Of a stretch of 43,222 nt of DNA, positions 33,864 through 43,097 are shown in pieces. Position 1 is the stretch's first letter. Each line of letters opens with the position of its first letter. The DNA lies in the NCBI RefSeq assembly GCF_000466985.1, contig NZ_BATC01000017.1, positions 1 through 43,222 on the forward strand. The letters are read 5' to 3'. The notes under the pieces are model-generated. The model was not told where the DNA came from. It was given only the letters and a program-made list of their open reading frames with translations, and ran no database searches. Source of the stretch: Brevundimonas abyssalis TAR-001 (GTDB taxonomy: Bacteria > Pseudomonadota > Alphaproteobacteria > Caulobacterales > Caulobacteraceae). The position numbers and the translations under genes are program-made.

Positions 33864-36130
33864 CTATCGTTGCGACGCCGGGGGGGCGTCCGATGGGGTT
33901 GAGTTCTGAAGGGGGAAGATCATGCAGAAGCGCGCGCCCTTCAGGTCCTGCGCGTCCGCCAGCTTCAGTTCGCCGCCGTGGTCCTCACAGATGCGCTTGA
34001 CGATGGCCAGGCCCAGGCCAGTGCCCTTCTCGCGAGTGGTGACGTAGGGCTCGGTCAGACGGTCGCGATCCTTTTCCGGCAGGCCGACGCCGTCATCCTC
34101 GATGATGAAAGTGGCGCGGCCGTCCTCGACCTCCAGCACGGCCGACACGCCGCCGTCTGCCTTGCGGCCCTGGGCGCGGGCGGCGGCCACGGCCTCCCCG
34201 GCGTTCTTGAGCAGATTGGCCAGGGCCTGGCCGACCATGCGGCCGTCGCAGCTGATGACGGCGTCAGACAGCGGCTCGGTCATGTGAACGGCCACCTCGG
34301 GATCGGCCACGCGCTGGGCGAACACGGCCTGACGCAGCAGCTCCGCGGGGTCCTCTGGCGCGAAACGGGGCGCGGGCATACGGGCGAAGGACGAGAACTC
34401 GTCCACCATGCGGCCGATGTCGCCCACCTGCCGGATGATGGTCTCGGTGCAGCGATCGAAGGTCTCGACATCGTCGGCCACCTGGGACCGGTACTTGCGG
34501 CGCAGACGCTCGGCCGAGAGCTGGATCGGCGTCAGGGGATTCTTGATCTCGTGGGCGATGCGGCGGGCCACGTCCTTCCAGGCGGCGTTGCGCTGGGCCG
34601 TGACCAGTCGGGTGATGTCGTCGAAGGTCAGCACCATCTCGCCGCCCAGCCCGCCCTCGACCCGCACCCGCAGGCGCAGGGTCTCGCCGTCGCGGGTGAC
34701 GTCGATCTCTTCGTCCACGCGGGCCTCGCCGCGCGCGACCAGATCACCCAATTCGGGCGCGACCTTGGCCAGAGGTTTGCCCAGAACCTTCGGCTCCTGA
34801 ATCGACAGAAGCTGGGTGGCGCTTTCGTTGATGGCCGAGATGCGGCCCTTCTTGTCCAGGCCGATGACGCCGGCGCTGACGCCGGACAGCACGGTTTCGA
34901 TGAACAGGCTGCGGGCCTGGGCGTCTTCACTGGCGGCGCGCAGGGCCTCCTGCTGCATCTGCAGGTCGCTGGTCATGCGGTTGAAGGCGCGCGAGAGGAC
35001 CGCGATCTCCTCCGGGTCGGCGCTGGAATCCACCCGCGCCGTCAGGTCGCCCTCGGCCACCCGGTCCGCCGCCTGGACGAGACGGGCCACCGGACGGGCG
35101 ATGGCGTTGGCCGCTGACAGGCCGAGCCACACCGCGCCCACCAGCACCAGCAACGCCGTCTCCACATAGCTCAGGGCGAACGCGGCCTGGATGCGGGCCC
35201 GGCTTTCCTCGGCCTCGCGGTAGGCCTCGATGGAGTCCTGGCTGGTGTTCATCTGGGCGATCAGACCGGGCGCCAGGGGCCGCACCACATAGAGATAGGC
35301 GTCGCCGTACTCCGGCAGCGGATACAGGATGCGGATGACGTCGGGATTCTGGGTCGCCTCAACCGCCGCGTCCTGGCCCGCCGCCGCCACTGCGATGGCG
35401 GTGCTCGGCGGAGCCAGATAGGGCGGCGCGCTCGCCGTTTCGCCGCGGGCCAGCACCTCGCCCTCACCGTTCAGGATATAGATGGCCGGGTAGCCGAAGA
35501 ACTCGGCCATCTGGGTCAGGGCGTTGGAGAACTGGATGCGGTTGGGGAACACCTGCCGCACCGGCCCGCCCAGTTCGTTCGACATGGTCGAGAGGTCGCG
35601 CTCCATGTCCGTCTGCACGTCCAGCACATAGGCCCGGCCGATGGAGGCTCCGTTCTCGACGGCGGCGCGCACATTATTGCTGAACCACTGGTCCACGCCC
35701 CGGTTGACCAGCACGCCGAGGCCACCGCGATCAGGATGGCCGGCGCCACGGCCACCAGCGAGAACAGGGTGACGAAGCGCAGGTGCAGACGTGCGCCGGC
35801 GTCACGCACCCGCTCGCGCGCCAGATCAAGCACTCGCAGGCCCACCACCAGAGCCAGGAAGGCGATCAGGACCAGATTGGCCAGAAGGATGACCAGCACC
35901 GCCTGGCTGGCCGCCGCCTGGGCGCCGCCCCGGCCGGAATCCACGCCCGGCGCGGCCGCCACCAGCCACACGCCCGCCCCCGTCACGAGAGCCGCGACCG
36001 CGTACGCCACCCAGAACAAGGCCCGCCCACGGTTCTGAAGCGTCCAGCCCCACAAGGCGTGCAGCCGCCCGGAGGCCGGTTCGGCCTGGGGCAGATCAAG
36101 GCCGCTGTCGGTGGGCGCGCGGTCAGTCAT
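33864..36130 (-). CDS. ntrY: Sensor histidine kinase NtrY (frameshifted here)
   Basis: Membrane sensor kinase for NtrX, 755 residues with one base restored near 35718 (LIAVAFGVLVNRGVDQWFS). Order: three N-terminal membrane segments (within residues ~35-140), a periplasmic sensor region, another membrane helix (TALLVLVGAVWLGLSAANAI), HAMP, PAS (VLSGVSAGVIGLDKKGRISAINESA), the phospho-accepting His in RRIAHEIKNPLTPIQLSAERL, and the ATPase domain with NLLKNAGEA, DDGVGLP and GTGLGLAIVKRICEDHGG. It lies 52 bases after dusB with no ntrBC in between, and has its own promoter-like sequence. Confidence 0.94.
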
Positions 36131-36138
36131 TGTTCAAG

Positions 36139-36166
36139 ATTAGGCTGCGCTGTGGCCTGAAATCAA
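36139..36166 (-). promoter_or_regulatory. Possible ntrYX promoter with overlapping palindrome
   Basis: On the minus strand TTGATT (36166-36161), 16 bases, CCTAAT (36144-36139), giving an RNA that starts close to the ntrY ATG (36130), possibly leaderless. The short inverted repeat CAACA-CAAA-TGTTG (36164-36177) overlaps the -35, as an operator would. The gap is clearly AT-richer than its flanks. Confidence 0.35.
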
Positions 36167-36182
36167 CACAAATGTTGCTGAA

Positions 36183-37192
36183 TTACGCCACTAGACGAAC
36201 GTCAGGCCGCGACCACAGGTCGGCGAGGGCCGTCTCCACCGCTTCCGGCGTCTCCAGGCGACACAGGCGGGCCTTGGCGTGACGACGCTCCAGCGGACAG
36301 CCGGGCCACGGCGCCTGCTCCACGTACCAGCCCAGATGCTTGCGGAACATCTTCAAGCCCAGGCCCTCGCCATAGAAGGCCAGGGTCTGGCGGAAATGAT
36401 CGAGCACAATGGCCAGGCGCAGCGCCGCGTCCGGCTCGGCAGTCGCCGGATCGCCGTTCAGGGCCGCGTCCAGATGGGCCGCCAGCCAGGGGCGTCCATA
36501 GACCCCGCGCCCCAGCATAAGGGCGTCGGCGCTGGACGCCGCCAGCGCCGCGCGGGCGTCGTCAGGGGTCAGTATGTCGCCGTTGACGATGACCGGGATG
36601 GAGACCGCCGCCTTGACCTCGCCCACAGCGCTCCAGTCCGCCTGGCCGGTGTAGAACTGCTTGCGGGTGCGGCCGTGGACGGTGACCGCCTGAACCCCGA
36701 GGGCCTCGGCCCGGCGGGCCAGCTCGGGCGCGTTGCGGCTGGCGTCGTCCCAGCCCAGGCGCATCTTGACGGTGACGGGGCGCGTGGTGGCCTTCACCAC
36801 CGCCTGGATGATGTCGCAGGCAGATCCAGATCGCGCATCAGGGCCGAGCCGGAGGCCACGCCCGTGACCTCCTTGGCCGGACAGCCATAGTTCAGGTCGA
36901 TGATGTCGGCCCCCGCGCGCTCGGCCATGGCGGCGCCCTCGGCCATGCGGCCCGGGTCGCGGCCCACCAGCTGGATGACCGTCAGGGGCAGGCCCTCGCC
37001 CACCGCGGCGCGGCGCACCACGTCGGGCCGGGCCCGGGCCAGCTCGGCGGCGGCGACCATCTCGGTGGCCACATAGGGCGCGCCCAGCGCGGAGGCCACG
37101 CGCCGGAACGGCAGGTCCGTGATGCCGGTCATGGGCGCGGTCAGCACCCGGCCGGGCACGGTGACGTCGCCGATCTGAAGCTTGCCGTTCAT
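36183..37192 (-). CDS. dusB: tRNA-dihydrouridine synthase DusB (frameshifted here)
   Basis: FMN enzyme that reduces uridine to dihydrouridine in the tRNA D-loop; its older alphaproteobacterial name is NifR3. 336 residues with one base restored near 36822 ([21 protein letters not shown]). Seen: [15 protein letters not shown], catalytic C104 in [31 protein letters not shown], and [34 protein letters not shown] (phosphate-binding end of the TIM barrel), then the C-terminal helical domain ([15 protein letters not shown]). Upstream of ntrY, as in many relatives. Confidence 0.94.
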
Positions 37193-37201
37193 GGCGGTGA
37201 T

Positions 37202-37933
37202 CTAGAGGCTAAGGCCCGCGCGGTCCATCAGGGCGCGGAAATCCGCCGGAAGCGGCGCCTCGACCGTGAGAGTTTCACCCTCGGGATGGGGGAAAGTCAG
37301 CCTGGAGGCATGCAGCATCAGGCGCGGCGCCGCGCCGCCGGAAAAAGTCAGGGCCCCGCCATAGCGGGCGTCGCCCACCAGGGGCCGCCCGATGTGCGCC
37401 ATGTGCACACGCAGCTGATGCATGCGCCCGGTCATGGGCTCCAGCTCGATCAGGGCGCCCTGATCGTTGGCGGACAGGGTGCGGTAGCGGGTTCGCGACG
37501 GCTGGGCGCCGGGCGTGCCCTCCTCCACCACGCGCATGTGGCTCTCGCGGCCGACCTCCTGACGCAGCAGATGGGCGTCGATCTCGCCGCCGCGCGGGTC
37601 CGGCTCGGATTCGATCAGGGCCAGATAGGTCTTGCGGAACCGCTTGGCCTGCAGCGCCTTGCCGAGAAAGGCCGTCGCCGGCTTGGTCTTGCCCGCCAGA
37701 ATCACGCCGGAGGTGTCGCGGTCCAGCCGGTGCACCAGATCGGGCCGCTTGCCGTTCGACCGGGCGAAGGCCCACAGCAAATCGTCCAGCGTATGCGCCT
37801 GAATGCGCCCGCCCTGGCTGGACAGGCCCGAAGGCTTGTCGAAGGCGATGACGTGCGCGTCCTCGTGGATGATCCACGAGCGGACGGCGGCGATGTCCTG
37901 ATCGGACAGGGTGACGGGCGGCTGGAAACTCAC
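37202..37933 (-). CDS. RluA family pseudouridine synthase
   Basis: Isomerises uridine to pseudouridine in rRNA or tRNA. 243 residues, GTG start at 37933. The catalytic Asp is D71 in [29 protein letters not shown] and [27 protein letters not shown] are the other family motifs. There is no N-terminal S4 domain, so it resembles RluA/TruC-like short forms. The target base is unknown. Nine bases before dusB on the same strand, so the two RNA-modification genes are probably co-transcribed. Confidence 0.92.
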   Translation of the reverse strand: MSFQPPVTLSDQDIAAVRSWIIHEDAHVIAFDKPSGLSSQGGRIQAHTLDDLLWAFARSNGKRPDLVHRLDRDTSGVILAGKTKPATAFLGKALQAKRFRKTYLALIESEPDPRGGEIDAHLLRQEVGRESHMRVVEEGTPGAQPSRTRYRTLSANDQGALIELEPMTGRMHQLRVHMAHIGRPLVGDARYGGALTFSGGAAPRLMLHASRLTFPHPEGETLTVEAPLPADFRALMDRAGLSL

Positions 37934-37971
37934 GCCCGCGACTTAGGCCATTCCCGGCCGCCCGTCAGCCC

Positions 37972-38433
37972 TCAGCGCAGAACGCCCTTCTTGCCCATGG
38001 TCCAGGCGTACCAGGCCAGCAGGGCGGCGATCACGACGATGACCCAAGACATGTAGCTCATCATCGCCATCTCGGGCGGCAGCGGCGGCGGGTTGATGAA
38101 CTGGCCGTAGATCAGGCTGATGACCGCGCCCAGCAGGGACAGGCCGAAGGCCGGAACCGCCAGTCTGTTGCGCAGCAGGAGCAGGATAGAGCCGATCACC
38201 GCGCCCCAGACGCCCAGAATCCAGGGCCCCCACATCCACGTCGGCATGGCCAGATAGTAGTCGATCATGGCCTGCGAGAAGCCCATCTCGCGCATGTAGG
38301 CCTCGCCGCGCGTGGTGGTCATCACGAAGTCAAAGGCGCCGTAGCCGTTCCAGAGCAGCGAGACGATCCCCACCACCCACAGGTGCCATGGCGCCTTTGC
38401 CGCGGACGAAGCGCCCGTATTGGTATCGGTCAT
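37972..38433 (-). CDS. Unknown four-helix membrane protein
   Basis: A 153-residue protein with four predicted membrane segments (PWHLWVVGIVSLLWNGYGAFDF, WMWGPWILGVWGAVIGSILLLL, VPAFGLSLLGAVISLIYGQF, SYMSWVIVVIAALLAWYAW). Start ATG 38433 is supported by a perfect GGGGAGGAAACA ribosome site. A conserved-looking motif GEAYMREMGFSQAMIDYYLAMPTW joins helices 1 and 2. I recall similar proteins in Caulobacterales and Sphingomonads without known function and do not assign one. Confidence 0.75.
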   Translation of the reverse strand: MTDTNTGASSAAKAPWHLWVVGIVSLLWNGYGAFDFVMTTTRGEAYMREMGFSQAMIDYYLAMPTWMWGPWILGVWGAVIGSILLLLRNRLAVPAFGLSLLGAVISLIYGQFINPPPLPPEMAMMSYMSWVIVVIAALLAWYAWTMGKKGVLR

Positions 38434-38496
38434 TGTTTCCTCCCCAGGTTGCCGATGGGCGGACGCTACGCCGATTTCCGCGAACGGCAACGGTTA

Positions 38497-38871
38497 TCAA
38501 GCGTCACTTTCAGGCTGCCCCCGCGCATGCTCGATCTCGCGGCGCAGGAAGTGGTTCAGGGCGGTGCGCAGGGCGGCGATGGCGGCCAGTTGGCCGATCT
38601 CGGTCCAGGTGGGCGCCACGGCGGTCTTGAGGATGTCGGCGGCCAGCAGGAACTCCAGCCCCAGCACCAGCCAGCGACCCAGCCGCAGCCGGATCTCCTC
38701 CTTCTTGCTCAAGGCCGGATAGGTGCGGCCCTCCGGATGCAATTCGGCGTTGAAGGCGCCCACGACCCGGACCACCGCCTCGACCACGGCGGCGGCGATG
38801 ATGATCACCGCCAGCAGTTCAACACCGGTCGCCAGCCACAGGACGACGCTCTTGAGGCTTTCAGGCTCCAT
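38497..38871 (-). CDS. DUF1622 family membrane protein
   Basis: 124 residues with two to three membrane segments. The motif RLRLGRWLVLGLEFLLAADILKTAVAPTW followed by GQLAAIAALRTALNHFLRREIE is the DUF1622 signature. Function unknown; members are small inner-membrane proteins. It lies 30 bases after the repaired rarA stop and 63 bases before the four-helix protein, so a co-transcribed rarA-DUF1622-membrane-protein unit is possible. Confidence 0.88.
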   Translation of the reverse strand: MEPESLKSVVLWLATGVELLAVIIIAAAVVEAVVRVVGAFNAELHPEGRTYPALSKKEEIRLRLGRWLVLGLEFLLAADILKTAVAPTWTEIGQLAAIAALRTALNHFLRREIEHARGQPESDA

Positions 38872-38901
38872 CCGGGCCTAACGTGGCCGTAGGGATGGGG
38901 T

Positions 38902-40211
38902 TCAGTCGTCCTGCGGCGTCATCCCCGCCCGCATGGCCGCCCAGCGCTCCAGCCGCTCCCTGACCTTCGCCTCATGCCCCTCGCCCTTGGGCTTGTAGAA
39001 GACCCGGCGCTCCATCTCGTCGGGGAAGTAGTTGGCGCCCGAAAAGCCTCAGGCGTGTCCGGGTCGTACTGGTAGCCCTTGCCGTACCCCAGGTCCTTCA
39101 TGAGCTTCGTGGGCGCATTGCGGATGTGGGCGGGGGGCATGAGGCTGCCCGTTTCGCGGGCGGCCTTTGACGCCGCCTTGTACGCTTCATAGACGCCGAC
39201 GGACTTGGGTGCGGTGGCCAGATGGACCACCGCCTGTGCCAGGGCCAGTTCGCCTTCGGGCGACCCCAGAAAGTCGTAGGTGTCCTTCGCGGCATTGGCG
39301 ACGAGGATCGACAGGGGGTCCGCCTCGCCGATGTCCTCCACCGCCATGCGCACGATGCGGCGGGCCAGATAGAGCGGGTCCTCGCCCCCGTTCAGCATCC
39401 GCGCCAGCCAGTAGAGGGCGGCATCCGGGTCCGATCCGCGAACCGATTTATGCAATGCAGATATGAGGTTATAGTGCTCTTCTCGACTTTTGTCGTAGGC
39501 GGGTGCGCGCTTCTGCAAGGTCCCGGCAAGGGCCTGGACGTCCAGCGGTTCCCCGCCAGCCAGACCGAACAGCACCTCTGACATGGTCAGCAGATAACGG
39601 CCGTCCCCATCGGCCAGAGCCAGCAGGGCATGGCGCGCTTCGGGGGTGAGGGGGAGGTCTTTCTCCTCCTGCGCCTCCGCCCGCGTCAACAGTTGACCCA
39701 GCGCCTCGTCGTCTAGCCGTTTCAGCACGAACACCTGCGAACGGGACAGCAGCGCGCCGTTCAGTTCGAACGACGGGTTCTCGGTGGTGGCCCCCACGAG
39801 GGTGACGATCCCCTCCTCCACGAACGGCAGGAAGCCGTCCTGCTGGGCGCGGTTGAAGCGGTGGATCTCGTCCACGAACAGCAGGGTGGACTGACCGGCG
39901 GCGCGGCGGCCGCGCGCGGTCTCGAACGCCTTCTTCAGGTCCGCCACGCCGGAAAACACGGCGCTGATCTGCTGGAACTGATAGCCCGCCGCCTGGGCCA
40001 GCAGGCGGGCGATGGTGGTCTTGCCCGTGCCCGGCGGACCCCAGAGGATCATGGAGCCCAGGCGTCCGGCCTCGATCATGCGGCGGATCGGACCGCCCTC
40101 GCCCAGCAGATGGTCCTGACCCACCACCTCTTCCAGCGAACGCGGACGCAGGCGGTCGGCCAGGGGCGCGTCGGGAGGGTGAACGCCTGAGGCTTCGAAC
40201 AGATCGGTCAT
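38902..40211 (-). CDS. rarA: Replication-associated recombination protein RarA (frameshifted here)
   Basis: AAA+ ATPase of the RarA/MgsA/WRNIP1 family that acts at stalled replication forks. 436 residues once one T is restored near 39044, when the end reads [26 protein letters not shown]. Seen: [21 protein letters not shown], Walker [11 protein letters not shown], Walker [12 protein letters not shown], sensor [12 protein letters not shown], and the C-terminal tetramerisation part [21 protein letters not shown] and [24 protein letters not shown]. It follows the HtrA gene by 39 bases, a usual alphaproteobacterial pairing. Confidence 0.95.
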
Positions 40212-40250
40212 GTTGGACAGATAGGCGCTGGCCGCCTCCCCGTCATCCGG

Positions 40251-41666
40251 TCATGCGCCGAAGCGGCCGCTGATGCGCTGACCCCGCCGTTCGATGGTGA
40301 CTTCCCAGCGCGCGGAAGCGGCCAGCGCCTGTTGCAGTTCGGCGACCGAGCCGATCTCGCGGCCGTTGATCTCGCGCACGATGTCGCCCGGACGGAAGCC
40401 CGCGCGGGCGGCGTAACCCCGGCCCGACAGACGGGTGACGATCACCCCCTCCCCGGCCGCGAAGGCGTCGCCGCCGATGCGGTCGGCCAGGGCCGGCGAA
40501 TAGGCGGCCACGGTGGCGCCGGCCATCAGACCCCGCTCGATGAGCACCTGATCGGGGTCGCGGTCCCCGGGAAGCGGCTGGACGGTGGCGTTCACGACCT
40601 GGCTGCCTCCATCCCGCAGGACGGCGATCTGCGCCCGCTCGCCGGGGCGGCGCGAGCCGACGCGGAAGTTTAGGCCCGAGGCGTCGTTGATCTCGACGCC
40701 GTCCACGGCGGTGATGACGTCGCCCTCTCGGATGCCCGCCCGGTCGCCGGGTCCGCCCGGATACAGGGAGGTGACCAGCACCCCCTGGGGACGGGGCAGG
40801 CCCAGGCTGCGGGCGATCTCGGCGGTGACGGGTTCGCTGCGCACGCCCAGCCACGGCCGGATCACCGCCTCGGCGCCGCCCAGGGCGCTCTCCAGCACCT
40901 GACGCACGGTCTGGGCGGGTACGGCGAAGCCGACGCCGGCCGAGGTGCCCGAGCGCGAGAAGATGGCGGTGTTGATGCCGATCAGGTCGCCGTCCATGTC
41001 CACCAGCGCCCCGCCGGAGTTGCCCGGATTGATGGCCGCGTCGGTCTGAATGAAGGAGGCGGCGTCCGAAATGCCGGTGTTGGTGCGGTTCAGGGCCGAG
41101 ATGATGCCGTTGGTCACCGTCTGGCCCACGCCGAACGGATTGCCGATGGCCAGCACCAGATCGCCCACCAGATGCTGCTCCTGATCGTCGATGGGCAGAA
41201 CCGGCAGGCCGCCCTCCACGTCCTGGAGCTGCAGCACGGCGATGTCGGACTGCGGGTCGGCCAGCAGCACCTCGCCGCGGTACTCGCGGCGGTCGGCCAG
41301 GGTAACGGTGATCTGCTGGGCGCCCTGGATGACATGGTTGTTGGTCACCACCACCCCGTCGGAGCGCACGATGACGCCGGAGCCGATGGAGGACGCCTGC
41401 TGCCGGGAGCGGCCGGTGAACATCTCGAAGAAGGGGTCCGTGCGCCGGCTGGACACCGCCGCGATGTTCACCACCGCCGGGCTCGCAGCCGCGGCCACGG
41501 GGGCGAACGAGGTGCGCATGGCGCCGGCGTCGCCCGGGACCACCCGCTCTGTGCTTCCAAAGGTGTTGGGCTCGGGGAAGCCGCCGTCCTGGGCGGCGGT
41601 CTCGTCGGCGTTGCCGCAAGCGGCGAGAACCAGAACGGCGGCAAGGGCGGCGGAGGACAGTTTCAT
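40251..41666 (-). CDS. Do-family (HtrA/DegP-like) serine protease, predicted lipoprotein
   Basis: Envelope quality-control protease, about 471 residues from ATG 41666 (MKLSSAALAAVLVLAAC); ATG 41690 is an in-frame alternative. The short signal ending LAAC is a lipobox, so the protein is probably lipid-anchored, unlike soluble DegP. The triad is intact: His in VVTNNHVIQG, Asp in QSDIAVLQL, Ser in INPGNSGGALVDM. Two PDZ domains follow (GVLVTSLYPGGPGDRAGIREGDVITAVDG and GVIVTRLSGRGYAARAGFRPGDIVREING). rarA lies 39 bases downstream. Confidence 0.93.
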   Translation of the reverse strand: MKLSSAALAAVLVLAACGNADETAAQDGGFPEPNTFGSTERVVPGDAGAMRTSFAPVAAAASPAVVNIAAVSSRRTDPFFEMFTGRSRQQASSIGSGVIVRSDGVVVTNNHVIQGAQQITVTLADRREYRGEVLLADPQSDIAVLQLQDVEGGLPVLPIDDQEQHLVGDLVLAIGNPFGVGQTVTNGIISALNRTNTGISDAASFIQTDAAINPGNSGGALVDMDGDLIGINTAIFSRSGTSAGVGFAVPAQTVRQVLESALGGAEAVIRPWLGVRSEPVTAEIARSLGLPRPQGVLVTSLYPGGPGDRAGIREGDVITAVDGVEINDASGLNFRVGSRRPGERAQIAVLRDGGSQVVNATVQPLPGDRDPDQVLIERGLMAGATVAAYSPALADRIGGDAFAAGEGVIVTRLSGRGYAARAGFRPGDIVREINGREIGSVAELQQALAASARWEVTIERRGQRISGRFGA

Positions 41667-41776
41667 GGTCTGGATCAGGGAATTGTTCATGCGGAATGTC
41701 ACGATGCCAAGCTGACCCCTGATTTGGGACAGGATCAAGGCGGGGCAAGAGCGGGGCCCCGCACGGCCCGCCCCGG

Positions 41777-42997
41777 TCAGGGCCGGATCAGGGCCGGCGC
41801 GACATCCTCAAGCGAACCGTCGCCGTGGGGCGCGGCGATCCCCAGCAGGTGCGCCAGCAAGGGCTGGACGTCCACGGCGTCCATGTCCTGAAGGGTCACG
41901 CCCGACCGGATGCCGGGACCGCTGGCGATGAACAGGGCGGCCATCTCCGGCGCCCGGTTATCATAGCCGTGGGCGCCGCCGGGGCCCCGCACGGGCCACG
42001 CGCGGGTGGCCACCAGCCAGCCGGTGTCGGGCAGGCACAGGATGGCGGGCACGCGCGGATGGCGGCCATAGGCCAGGCGCGCCGGCAGATCCGTCTTGTT
42101 GAAGCATTCCATGTTCGGGTGACGGCGGACCAGGGCGGACTGGACCTCCGCCTCATGGCCCGGCGCGGGGTTGAGGCCGGCGAAGGCGCCCGCGTGGACG
42201 ACCTGAACGGCTTCCATGTTGATCAGGTCGTCCAGATAGACGGCGCGATCCGGCGAGGTCGCGGCCATGCCGTGGTCGGCGACGATGACCAGAACGGTGC
42301 GATCCGCCAGGCCGCGCGCTTCAAGTCCCGCGATCAGCCGGGCGATGGAGGCGTCCACGGAGGCGACGGCCTCGCTCGTCTCGGGAGCGGCGGGGCCGTG
42401 ATGATGTCCGGCCGTGTCCACGATGTCGAAATACAGGGTGGCGAAGTCGGGCCGCTGGCCGCCCGGCAGATCCAGCCAGGCCAGCACCCGGTCCACCCGC
42501 GCATCGCCGGGCAGGGACTGGTCGAAGACGGTCCAGTGGCGGGGGCGCACGCCGTCGATCTCGGCCTCCGAGCCCGGCCAGAACATGGTCCCGGTGGTCA
42601 GGCCCGCGCGCTCGGCCGTGACCCAGATGGGCTCACCCTCGTCCCACCAGTCGCCATTGGTGACGGCGGCGGCGTTGCCGAGCGAGAAGCGACCGAGTTC
42701 AGCGTCAACCATGGTGTTGTTGACGATGCCATGGCGGTCCGGGTGCAGGCCCGTCACCAGGGTGTAGTGGTTGGGGAAGGTCACGCTGGGGAACGACGGC
42801 CGCATGGCGGCGAAGGCGCCGTCCGCGCGCAGGTCGCTGAGGGTGGGCGTCACGCCCCGGTCCAGATAGTCCGGCCGAAACCCGTCGATTCCCACCAGGA
42901 TCACCAGCGGCCGGGCGCCGGGAGCCCCCTCCTCCGGCGCCATGGTGGCGCAGGCCGACAGGGTCAGGGCGAACAGGATCAGCAACAGGCGGGACAT
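41777..42997 (-). CDS. Alkaline phosphatase superfamily NPP-type phosphodiesterase/pyrophosphatase lipoprotein
   Basis: 406-residue ectonucleotide pyrophosphatase/phosphodiesterase. The N-terminus LLLILFALTLSAC is a lipoprotein signal with C16 as the lipid-modified residue. Zinc-site residues include D38 (VGIDGFRPDY), nucleophile T73 (PSVTFPNHYTLVTGLHPDRHGIVNN), D and H in DIVDTAGHHHGP, and VIVADHGM. Such enzymes cleave nucleotide or phosphodiester substrates in the periplasm, releasing usable phosphate or nucleosides; the substrate is unknown. It sits upstream of the HtrA gene with a 110-base gap. Confidence 0.9.
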   Translation of the reverse strand: MSRLLLILFALTLSACATMAPEEGAPGARPLVILVGIDGFRPDYLDRGVTPTLSDLRADGAFAAMRPSFPSVTFPNHYTLVTGLHPDRHGIVNNTMVDAELGRFSLGNAAAVTNGDWWDEGEPIWVTAERAGLTTGTMFWPGSEAEIDGVRPRHWTVFDQSLPGDARVDRVLAWLDLPGGQRPDFATLYFDIVDTAGHHHGPAAPETSEAVASVDASIARLIAGLEARGLADRTVLVIVADHGMAATSPDRAVYLDDLINMEAVQVVHAGAFAGLNPAPGHEAEVQSALVRRHPNMECFNKTDLPARLAYGRHPRVPAILCLPDTGWLVATRAWPVRGPGGAHGYDNRAPEMAALFIASGPGIRSGVTLQDMDAVDVQPLLAHLLGIAAPHGDGSLEDVAPALIRP

Positions 42998-43097
42998 GGG
43001 AACTCCGGACTCGGCAATGGCCTCATTGCCTAATCTTAATCCGTGACAGGCGTCTTACGGCTTGCGACGGAGCGGCGCACCCCGCAAGCTCGAGCTC

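Noticed and set aside
40243..41748. A second long open frame on the same strand as the HtrA gene
   Set aside because: It is a different frame of the same DNA, very rich in Arg, Gly and Pro; the HtrA frame has catalytic triad and PDZ motifs.
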